Assembly: GCA_900556845.1 (NCBI GenBank)
Contig: USQO01000035.1
Span: 1-19,380, forward strand
Origin: an uncultured Bacteroides sp.
GTDB taxonomy: Bacteria > Bacteroidota > Bacteroidia > Bacteroidales > Bacteroidaceae
DNA length: 19,380 bases
Direction: 5' to 3'
A program made the translations under genes and the position numbers. This document shows, piece by piece, positions 6,987-13,308 of the stretch. Each line of letters starts with the position of its first letter. Within the stretch, counting starts at the first letter, position 1. A model generated the notes under the pieces. It was not told the origin of the DNA. It ran no database searches and was given only the letters and a program-made list of their open reading frames with translations.

Positions 6987-8279
6987 ATGGGATATTTGTT
7001 TACATCCGAATCGGTGTCTGAAGGACACCCCGACAAAGTGGCCGATCAAATTTCGGACGCTGTGCTTGACAAACTGCTGGCTTATGACCCCAGTTCAAAA
7101 GTAGCTTGCGAAACATTGGTAACTACCGGACAGGTGGTACTGGCAGGAGAAGTGAAAACAAAAGCTTATATTGATTTGCAACGTGTAGCGCGTGAGGTTA
7201 TCAATAAAATTGGTTATACCAAGAGCGAATATATGTTTGAAGGCAACTCTTGTGGAGTTTTTTCTGCTATTCACGAACAGAGTCCTGACATCAACCGTGG
7301 TGTTGAACGTGAAGACCCGATGAATCAGGGTGCGGGCGACCAGGGTATGATGTTTGGTTATGCTACCAATGAGACAGAAAACTACATGCCGCTGTCACTC
7401 GACCTCTCTCACAAACTGCTGATGGTACTTGCAGACATCCGTCGTGAAGGAAAGGTTATGACCTATTTGCGTCCTGACTCAAAGAGCCAGGTTACTATAG
7501 AGTATGATGACAACCGTCGTCCTGTACGTATCGATACCATTGTGGTTTCTACACAGCATGATGAGTTTATTCTGCCTGAAGACAACACTCCGGAAGCTCA
7601 GTTGAAAGCAGACGAACAGATGTTGGCTCAAATCCGCAAGGATGTGATTGAAATCTTAATGCCGCGTGTAATTGCCGAAATTCATAACCCGCAGGTATTG
7701 GCTCTTTTCAATGATCAGATTAAGTATCATGTTAATCCGACCGGGAAGTTTGTAATCGGTGGTCCTCATGGCGATACAGGTCTTACCGGACGTAAGATTA
7801 TTGTAGATACTTACGGAGGAGCTGGTGCACATGGTGGTGGTGCTTTCTCAGGAAAAGACCCTAGTAAAGTAGACCGTAGTGCAGCTTATGCAGCTCGTCA
7901 TATTGCGAAAAACTTGGTTGCAGCTGGAGTTGCCGATGAGATTCTGGTTCAGGTTTCATATGCAATCGGCGTTGCTCGTCCTATCAATATTTATGTTAAT
8001 ACATACGGTCGCAGCAATGTCGCTATGACTGACGGTGAAATTGCACGCAAGGTTGACGAATTGTTTGATATGCGTCCGAGAGCTATTGAAGAGCGCCTGA
8101 AATTGCGTAATCCTATCTATAGCGAAACAGCTGCATACGGCCACATGGGACGTGAACCGAAGATTGTGACTAAAAAATTCGAATCAGCTTACGAGGGAGA
8201 TAAAGAAGTTCTGGTTGAGCTCTTTACATGGGAAAAGCTGGATTATGTGGATAAAGTAAAAGAAGCTTTTGGCTTGTAA
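6987..8279 (+). CDS. metK: S-adenosylmethionine synthase MetK
   Basis: Makes SAM from methionine and ATP, releasing phosphate and pyrophosphate. Signatures: SEGHPDK (residues 11-17, with the catalytic histidine H14), GAGDQGMMFGYA (about 115-126), GPHGDTGLTGRK and the glycine-rich GGAGAHGGGAFSGKDPSKVDRS (about 275-296). At 430 residues it is longer than the E. coli enzyme (384) because of an insertion around residues 194-240 (including PEAQLKADEQM), which is a usual form in Bacteroidetes. It is a single-gene unit with its own promoter, a SAM-II-type riboswitch and a terminator. It supplies the SAM used by MiaB, QueA and the methyltransferase nearby. Confidence 0.98.
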   Translation: MGYLFTSESVSEGHPDKVADQISDAVLDKLLAYDPSSKVACETLVTTGQVVLAGEVKTKAYIDLQRVAREVINKIGYTKSEYMFEGNSCGVFSAIHEQSPDINRGVEREDPMNQGAGDQGMMFGYATNETENYMPLSLDLSHKLLMVLADIRREGKVMTYLRPDSKSQVTIEYDDNRRPVRIDTIVVSTQHDEFILPEDNTPEAQLKADEQMLAQIRKDVIEILMPRVIAEIHNPQVLALFNDQIKYHVNPTGKFVIGGPHGDTGLTGRKIIVDTYGGAGAHGGGAFSGKDPSKVDRSAAYAARHIAKNLVAAGVADEILVQVSYAIGVARPINIYVNTYGRSNVAMTDGEIARKVDELFDMRPRAIEERLKLRNPIYSETAAYGHMGREPKIVTKKFESAYEGDKEVLVELFTWEKLDYVDKVKEAFGL

Positions 8280-8296
8280 TATCTAAATTATCGTCG

Positions 8297-8343
8297 GATG
8301 TCATCCTTTGCTTGCTGGCAGAGGGTGACATCTGTCTTTTTTT
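8297..8343 (+). terminator. Rho-independent terminator after metK
   Basis: GATGTCATCCTTTG (8297-8310) pairs with CAGAGGGTGACATC (8319-8332), with two G-T wobbles, around an 8-base loop, and a T-run (8337-8343) follows. The stem is long and stable. Confidence 0.9.
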
Positions 8344-8349
8344 CTGCTC

Positions 8350-8937
8350 ATGAATACAATAAAGAATGTTTGTGTATACAGTGCTTCCAGCACAAAAATA
8401 GATGCTGCTTATTTTGAAGCAGCCTGCCAGTTAGGAAGTTTATTGGCTGCTCATAAGATAAATTTAGTAAATGGAGCCGGCTGTATCGGACTGATGGCTG
8501 CTGTATCCGATGCTGTATTATTGGAAGGCGGTACCGTTACCGGTGTTATACCCCGTTTTATGGTGGAGCAAGGCTGGCATCATAAAGGACTTACACACCT
8601 GATTGAAACAAATACCATGCACGAGCGTAAGCAGCTGATGGCTGACCTTTCGGATGGAATTATAGCTTTACCCGGGGGATGTGGTACTTTGGAAGAACTG
8701 CTGGAAATCATCACTTGGAAACAGTTGGGGCTTTATTTGAATCCCATCGTTATACTTAATATCAATCATTTTTTTGATCCTTTGATTTCAATGCTTGAGC
8801 AGGCCATTGACCAGAATTTTATGCGCAAGGAACATGGGGATATTTGGCGCGTAGCTGAAACACCTTCCGAGGCGATTGCTTTTTTGTACGAGACTCCTTG
8901 CTGGAATCCTGAAATTCGTAAATTTGCAGCGATATGA
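8350..8937 (+). CDS. LOG-family (TIGR00730) Rossmann-fold nucleotide hydrolase
   Basis: The family includes cytokinin riboside 5'-monophosphate phosphoribohydrolases (LOG) and bacterial nucleotide 5'-monophosphate nucleosidases. Family marks in the 195 residues are MHERKQLM (90-97) and the phosphate-binding, catalytic PGGCGTLEE (108-116), with R93 and E116 as likely catalytic residues. The first glycine motif reads NGAGCIGLMAA (41-51) rather than the common GGGxxGLMG. Its substrate in this organism is unknown. The ATG begins only 6 bases after the metK terminator T-run and no TAnnTTTG box is evident, so how it is transcribed is unclear. Its stop overlaps the next gene as ATGA. Confidence 0.9.
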   Translation: MNTIKNVCVYSASSTKIDAAYFEAACQLGSLLAAHKINLVNGAGCIGLMAAVSDAVLLEGGTVTGVIPRFMVEQGWHHKGLTHLIETNTMHERKQLMADLSDGIIALPGGCGTLEELLEIITWKQLGLYLNPIVILNINHFFDPLISMLEQAIDQNFMRKEHGDIWRVAETPSEAIAFLYETPCWNPEIRKFAAI

Positions 8938-9743
8938 ACGAAGTATGCCGCATAGGATGGATGGATATGGTGCGTTTACAGCAGGAAAGCCAAGTAAAAA
9001 AAGATTCCTTGCTTATTGCCCAGATTCAGCAGACAGACAGCAGAGGGAAAGAAGGCGATGCCTTGCCCTACCTGTTGAGTATGGATGCGCCCATTACTGT
9101 CATTATGTATTGTTGCTTTTTTCTGTTGGCTTATGTACTTGGCAACGGAAAGCGGCACTTGCTTCAGCGTTTCAAGAACTTTTTTCATACGAAAGAGCGT
9201 TCCAGTCTGTTTGATGACCGTTCTGGGTCGGATATGCGTTATACTGCAGCATTATTGCTGGTTAGCTGTATTCTTTCCGGCTTTTGTGTGTACGATTATT
9301 ATTCCGATTGTTCGCCACAGTTTTTTCAGACAGTTCCACATTCCATATTGTTATCTGTCTATATTTTTTCGGTTATCCTGTTTTTAATGGTCAAACGTTT
9401 GCTGTATCAATTTATTAACTGGATATTTTTTTACAGACAAAAATCGACCTTATGGTTAGAAGCCTATTCTGACGTAATTATTTGGACCGGATTACTCCTT
9501 TTTCCTATCGTTCTACTGATTGTTTATTTTGATTTAATGCCACATTGGGCTATCATTTTTGTAGGATGTGTATTTCTGATAATGAAAAGTTTACTCCTAT
9601 ATAAGTGTATTAAGAACTTTTTCAGCCATTTATATGGTTTATTGCATTTAATTGTGTACTTTTGTGCCCTCGAAATAGTCCCTGACTTATTAGTGTGGAA
9701 GGGATTGAGTTATATGAATGATGTTTTGATTTTAAATTTTTAG
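8934..9743 (+). CDS. DUF4271 membrane protein
   Basis: A 269-residue protein with a hydrophilic N-terminus of about 50 residues, then about six hydrophobic segments near 52-70, 103-121, 135-157, 180-200, 204-222 and 233-250. I recognise it as DUF4271, a Bacteroidetes-restricted family of unknown function commonly found just before a hemD-like gene, as here. ATG 8934 overlaps the previous stop; M11 is an alternative start. Close spacing to the hemD-like gene (4 bases) suggests a shared transcript and perhaps a shared task at the inner membrane. Confidence 0.82.
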   Translation: MNEVCRIGWMDMVRLQQESQVKKDSLLIAQIQQTDSRGKEGDALPYLLSMDAPITVIMYCCFFLLAYVLGNGKRHLLQRFKNFFHTKERSSLFDDRSGSDMRYTAALLLVSCILSGFCVYDYYSDCSPQFFQTVPHSILLSVYIFSVILFLMVKRLLYQFINWIFFYRQKSTLWLEAYSDVIIWTGLLLFPIVLLIVYFDLMPHWAIIFVGCVFLIMKSLLLYKCIKNFFSHLYGLLHLIVYFCALEIVPDLLVWKGLSYMNDVLILNF

Positions 9744-9747
9744 TACA

Positions 9748-10494
9748 TTGAAAATAAAGAAAGTTCTTGTATCTCAGCCCAGACCGACTTCAGAGAAGTC
9801 GCCCTATTTTGATATAGCTGAGAAGTACGGCGTGGAAATAGTTTTCCGTCCGTTTATAAAAGTGGAAAGCCTTTCGGCAAAGGAGTTCCGTCAGCAGAAA
9901 GTTTCCATCTTAGACCATACAGCTATTGTGTTCACATCACGTCATGCAATCGACCACTTCTTTACTTTGTGTGCTGAATTGCGTGTAACGATTCCTGAAA
10001 CGATGAAATATTTTTGTACCTCTGAAGCTATTGCACTTTATATTCAGAAGTACGTACAATATCGTAAACGCAAAGTATTTTTCGGTGCTACCGGTAAGTT
10101 TGCCGACTTGATGCCTTCTATCATCAAGCACAACACAGAGAAATATTTTATTCCGATGTCTGATGTGCATAACGATGAAGTAAGGGATGCTTTGGATAAG
10201 GCGAAGATTCAGCACACCGAAGCTATTATGTATCGTACAGTCAGCAACGATTTTGGTCCAGACGAGGCATTTAATTATGATATGTTAATCTTCTTCAGTC
10301 CGGCAGGTATCCAGTCATTGCTGAAGAACTTCCCGAAGTTCGAGCAAGGAGATATTGCTATCGCTTCATTTGGTCCTTCAACTGCTAAAGCTGTAAAAGA
10401 TGCAGGTTTGCGTCTGGATTTGGAAGCACCATCACCAGCTGCTCCTTCTATGCCGGCAGCTTTGGAACAGTTTATTCGTGAAAACAATAAATAA
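9748..10494 (+). CDS. hemD: Uroporphyrinogen-III synthase family protein (HemD-like)
   Basis: The HemD family cyclises hydroxymethylbilane to uroporphyrinogen III. This 248-residue protein has the HEM4 layout of two Rossmann-like halves. TAIVFTSRHAIDHFF (about 58-72) is in the first; MLIFFSPAGIQSLLKNF (about 175-191) and IAIASFGPSTAKAVKDAGL (about 197-215) in the second are HEM4 signatures. The start is TTG at 9748, which gives the conserved N-terminus KIKKVLVSQPRPTSEKSPY; there is no in-frame ATG nearby that preserves it. No other tetrapyrrole gene is in the window, so the assigned reaction comes from the family and its physiological role here is open. Confidence 0.85.
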   Translation: MKIKKVLVSQPRPTSEKSPYFDIAEKYGVEIVFRPFIKVESLSAKEFRQQKVSILDHTAIVFTSRHAIDHFFTLCAELRVTIPETMKYFCTSEAIALYIQKYVQYRKRKVFFGATGKFADLMPSIIKHNTEKYFIPMSDVHNDEVRDALDKAKIQHTEAIMYRTVSNDFGPDEAFNYDMLIFFSPAGIQSLLKNFPKFEQGDIAIASFGPSTAKAVKDAGLRLDLEAPSPAAPSMPAALEQFIRENNK

Positions 10495-10522
10495 CAAGAC
10501 TAATTCATAGTTTTCAAATATG

Positions 10523-10587
10523 CCGGAGGTTTTGTATTGATAAAGTTTGTAACTTTGCAATACAAAATCTCCGGTTTTTCTTTTTTT
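10523..10587 (+). terminator. Large terminator hairpin after hemD, with promoter box in its loop
   Basis: CCGGAGGTTTTGTATTG (10523-10539) pairs with CAATACAAAATCTCCGG (10558-10574), 17 bp with one G-T wobble, followed by TTTTTCTTTTTTT (10575-10587). The 18-base loop contains a second pairing, AAAGTT (10542-10547) with AACTTT (10551-10556). Confidence 0.88.
10550..10557 (+). promoter_or_regulatory. -7 promoter box for rnpA
   Basis: TAACTTTG matches TAnnTTTG exactly. The predicted start near 10564 lies in the 3' arm of the terminator hairpin, about 36 bases before the rnpA ATG. A TTTG at 10531-10534 is present but only 15 bases upstream, shorter than the usual 19-21, so the -33 element is uncertain. 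Confidence 0.55.
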
Positions 10588-10600
10588 AAATAGACAGCTT

Positions 10601-10996
10601 ATGACAGAATGGAAAAATACATTGTCGAAAAATGAACGCTTGTGCAGTCACCTCCTGATAGAAAAACTTTTTTCCGGAGGAAGTAAGTCGTTTGTTTCTT
10701 TTCCCATCCGTGTTGTTTACCAGCAGGTAGATGAAACGGCTCCTGCCCGTGCATCCATTCTGATTAGCGTTCCCAAAAAACGTTTTAAACATGCTGTAAA
10801 GCGTAATCGTGTGAAACGACAGATAAGAGAAGCTTACCGGAAAAATAAAGGTATACTGCTTGATATGCTTGAAGCACAGAACAAGCAACTGATACTTTCG
10901 TTTATATGGCTCGATAATAAGCTGTATTCCTCTGATGAAGTAGAGTTGAAAGTAAAAAAACTGCTGCAACTGGTAGCCGAACATCTGGAAAAATGA
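10601..10996 (+). CDS. rnpA: Ribonuclease P protein component RnpA
   Basis: Protein subunit of RNase P, which removes the 5' leader from precursor tRNAs together with the catalytic RNA. The conserved RNR signature is present: KRFKHAVKRNRVKRQIREAYR, with the KRNRVKR core at about residues 67-73. Other family marks are TLSKNERLCS at the N-terminus and the basic helix. Length 131 is near normal. The stop overlaps the yidD start (ATGA). It is not next to rpmH here, unlike the classic arrangement; the context is rnpA-yidD-tatD-like, which I recall as common in Bacteroides. Confidence 0.95.
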   Translation: MTEWKNTLSKNERLCSHLLIEKLFSGGSKSFVSFPIRVVYQQVDETAPARASILISVPKKRFKHAVKRNRVKRQIREAYRKNKGILLDMLEAQNKQLILSFIWLDNKLYSSDEVELKVKKLLQLVAEHLEK

Positions 10997-11214
10997 AAAA
11001 ACTGTTTACCTTTCTGTTGCTTTTGCCCATTTATTTTTACCGCAACTGCATTTCTCCTTTTACACCGCCCTCCTGTCGTTTTGTGCCTACATGTTCTCAA
11101 TACGCCATCGAGGCCCTCAAGAAGCATGGACCTTTTAAAGGATTGTATTTGACAATTCGGAGGCTGTTGCGCTGCCATCCGTGGGGAGGAAGCGGTTACG
11201 ACCCTGTTCCTTAG
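10993..11214 (+). CDS. yidD: Membrane protein insertion efficiency factor YidD
   Basis: A small protein of the DUF37/YidD family, which acts near YidC in inner-membrane protein insertion. The 73 residues contain the family signatures CRFVPTCSQYAIEA (C28, C34) and LLRCHPWGGSGYDPVP at the C-terminus (C60). The N-terminal stretch MKKLFTFLLLLPIYFYRNC is hydrophobic and fits a membrane-attached helix. It overlaps rnpA by four bases, the near-universal rnpA-yidD pairing. Confidence 0.96.
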   Translation: MKKLFTFLLLLPIYFYRNCISPFTPPSCRFVPTCSQYAIEALKKHGPFKGLYLTIRRLLRCHPWGGSGYDPVP

Positions 11215-11217
11215 CCT

Positions 11218-11859
11218 ATGGTATATTACAATTTACATACACACTCTTTGGAGCATGCCTGCGCAGGGAATGCTTTTTACAATTACAGTTATCCTGAAGA
11301 ATTACCTTGTGATTTGCCTTTCCATTTTTCTCTTTCCCTGCATCCATGGGATTTGCTGCAGGAAAAGCTGGATAGTCAGTTAGAATGGTTGTACAGCCAT
11401 TTATCCGATTCCCGCTTAGTCGCTATTGGTGAAACTGGTTTTGATAAGCTAAAAGGACCTCAGTTTCAGGTACAGCTGTTTGTATTTAAAACGCTTGCCC
11501 GCATCAGTCAAGAGCAGAACCTACCTCTGATTATCCATAATGTGCGTTCTTCTTCCGAACTGATAGCACTTAAACACCAACTCAAAGCCGATAATCCTTG
11601 GATTATTCATGGATTCCGGGGAAAAAAAGAGTTGGCAAATGACCTTATACGGCATGGATTTTACCTATCTTTTGGCATTCACTATCAGGCAGCAGCCTTA
11701 GAGGCTGTTCCATTGGATCGTCTGTTTCTGGAAACCGACACGAGCGATACTCCGATAGCTACACTATATGAACAAATAGCAGCCGATTATCAGATTCCGG
11801 TAAATCAGTTAGATGAAATTATCAGTCAAAACATCAACTCCCTCTTTTTTAAGCGCTAA
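11218..11859 (+). CDS. TatD-family metal-dependent hydrolase
   Basis: The TatD family comprises metal-dependent hydrolases, some of them DNases acting in DNA repair. The expected metal ligands are visible: H7 and H9 (NLHTH), E72 (IGETGFD), H107 (IIHN), H131 (IIHGFRG) and D174 (LETD). The 213-residue protein is about 45 shorter than E. coli TatD; loops such as those after the N-terminal HxH are reduced. The substrate is not known. It starts 3 bases after the yidD stop, so it belongs to the rnpA-yidD transcript. Confidence 0.9.
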   Translation: MVYYNLHTHSLEHACAGNAFYNYSYPEELPCDLPFHFSLSLHPWDLLQEKLDSQLEWLYSHLSDSRLVAIGETGFDKLKGPQFQVQLFVFKTLARISQEQNLPLIIHNVRSSSELIALKHQLKADNPWIIHGFRGKKELANDLIRHGFYLSFGIHYQAAALEAVPLDRLFLETDTSDTPIATLYEQIAADYQIPVNQLDEIISQNINSLFFKR

Positions 11860-11861
11860 GA

Positions 11862-11893
11862 GTTGTTTATTCAGATAAAGAGTCGTACTTTTG
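11862..11893 (+). promoter_or_regulatory. tyrS promoter
   Basis: TACTTTTG at 11886-11893 matches TAnnTTTG. GTTG at 11862-11865 lies 20 bases upstream as the -33 element. The predicted start is near 11900, leaving a leader of about 50 bases before the tyrS ATG. Confidence 0.75.
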
Positions 11894-11949
11894 TCCATGT
11901 AATAACAACAAATAGAAACAATAAAACGTTTAACTAAGAATTTCATTCG

Positions 11950-13242
11950 ATGAATTTTGTAGAAGAATTAAGATGGCGTGGAATGGTACATACCATGATG
12001 CCGGGTACTGAAGAACTGCTGGAAAAAGAAATGGTAACAGCTTATTTGGGTATTGACCCTACAGCCGATTCATTGCACATCGGTCACTTGTGTGGAGTCA
12101 TGATGTTACGTCATTTCCAGCGTTGCGGCCACAAGCCATTGGCTTTGGTAGGCGGTGCTACCGGTATGATTGGTGACCCATCAGGTAAATCTCAGGAGCG
12201 TAACCTGCTCGACGAGGAAACCCTGCGCCATAATCAGGAGTGTATCAAGAAGCAGTTGGGCAAATTCCTCGACTTCGAGTCGGATGCCCCAAATAAAGCA
12301 GAACTGGTAAACAACTACGACTGGATGAAAGACTTCTCATTCCTTGACTTTGCCCGTACCATCGGTAAGCACATTACCGTGAACTACATGATGGCCAAGG
12401 AATCAGTTCAGAAACGTCTGAACGGTGAAGCCCGTGATGGTCTTTCATTCACCGAATTTACTTATCAGCTGTTGCAAGGATACGATTTTCTGCATCTGTA
12501 TGAAACAAAGGGCTGCAAGCTTCAGTTGGGTGGTTCCGATCAGTGGGGTAACATTACTACCGGAGCCGAGTTGATTCGCCGTACCAATGGCGGTGAAGTA
12601 TTTGCGCTGACTTGTCCTTTGATTACCAAAGCCGACGGTGGTAAGTTCGGTAAGACAGAATCAGGAAATATCTGGCTGGATCCTCGCTATACTTCTCCTT
12701 ATAAATTCTATCAGTTCTGGTTGAATGTAAGCGATGAAGATGCACAGCGCTATATCAAGATATTTACTTCACTTCCGAAGGAAGAAATCGATGCGCTTAT
12801 CGAAGAACATGCAGCCGCTCCACACCTGCGCGTATTGCAGAAACGTCTGGCTAAGGAAGTTACCATCATGGTACACTCTGAAGCAGATTATAATGCAGCA
12901 GTAGAAGCATCAGGCATTTTGTTTGGTAATGCAACTTCAGAAGCATTGAGAAAGCTGGACGAAGACACACTGCTTTCTGTATTCGAAGGTGTTCCGCAGT
13001 TTGAAGTTTCCAGAGCCGATATCGAAGCCGGTATCAAGGCTGTAGATCTCTTCACTGAAAAAGCTGCTGTATTCCCTTCAAAAGGCGAAATGCGTAAGTT
13101 GGTTCAGGGTGGTGGTGTATCACTGAACAAAGAAAAACTGGCTGCATTTGACCAGGAAATTACCGTAGCCGACCTGCTGGATGAAAAATATCTGTTAGTA
13201 CAGCGTGGTAAGAAAAACTATTACCTTGTTATTGTGAAGTAA
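11950..13242 (+). CDS. tyrS: Tyrosine--tRNA ligase
   Basis: Charges tRNA-Tyr with tyrosine. Class I signatures: HIGH at residues 43-46 (LHIGHLCG), DQWGNITTG in the tyrosine-binding pocket, and KFGKTES (232-238) in place of the KMSKS loop, a variant common in bacterial TyrRS. A C-terminal S4 RNA-binding domain occupies about 365-425 (including VQGGGVSLN). Length 430 is normal. The gene is a single unit with its own promoter and a strong shared terminator. No T-box-like leader is evident. Confidence 0.98.
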   Translation: MNFVEELRWRGMVHTMMPGTEELLEKEMVTAYLGIDPTADSLHIGHLCGVMMLRHFQRCGHKPLALVGGATGMIGDPSGKSQERNLLDEETLRHNQECIKKQLGKFLDFESDAPNKAELVNNYDWMKDFSFLDFARTIGKHITVNYMMAKESVQKRLNGEARDGLSFTEFTYQLLQGYDFLHLYETKGCKLQLGGSDQWGNITTGAELIRRTNGGEVFALTCPLITKADGGKFGKTESGNIWLDPRYTSPYKFYQFWLNVSDEDAQRYIKIFTSLPKEEIDALIEEHAAAPHLRVLQKRLAKEVTIMVHSEADYNAAVEASGILFGNATSEALRKLDEDTLLSVFEGVPQFEVSRADIEAGIKAVDLFTEKAAVFPSKGEMRKLVQGGGVSLNKEKLAAFDQEITVADLLDEKYLLVQRGKKNYYLVIVK

Positions 13243-13262
13243 GCATTAACAAGATAAAGATA

Positions 13263-13302
13263 TATAGAAAAAGGCTGACCTCCAGGTCAGCCTTTTTCTA
13301 TA
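13263..13302. terminator. Bidirectional terminator between tyrS and the sulfatase gene
   Basis: TATAGAAAAAGGCTGACCT (13263-13281) and its exact reverse complement AGGTCAGCCTTTTTCTATA (13284-13302) flank a CC centre, 19 bp without mismatch. The A-run and T-run make it a terminator in either direction, matching the convergent genes on each side. The sulfatase stop codon is 6 bases away. Confidence 0.93.
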
Positions 13303-13308
13303 ATGCTG

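Noticed and set aside
8876..9387. Open frames overlapping DUF4271 in other frames
   Set aside because: The DUF4271 frame has a coherent six-helix layout and the ATGA coupling; the others do not.
11900..11949. T-box leader before tyrS
   Set aside because: The leader is only about 50 bases and lacks the T-box motif and a specifier hairpin; T-boxes are also not typical of this phylum.
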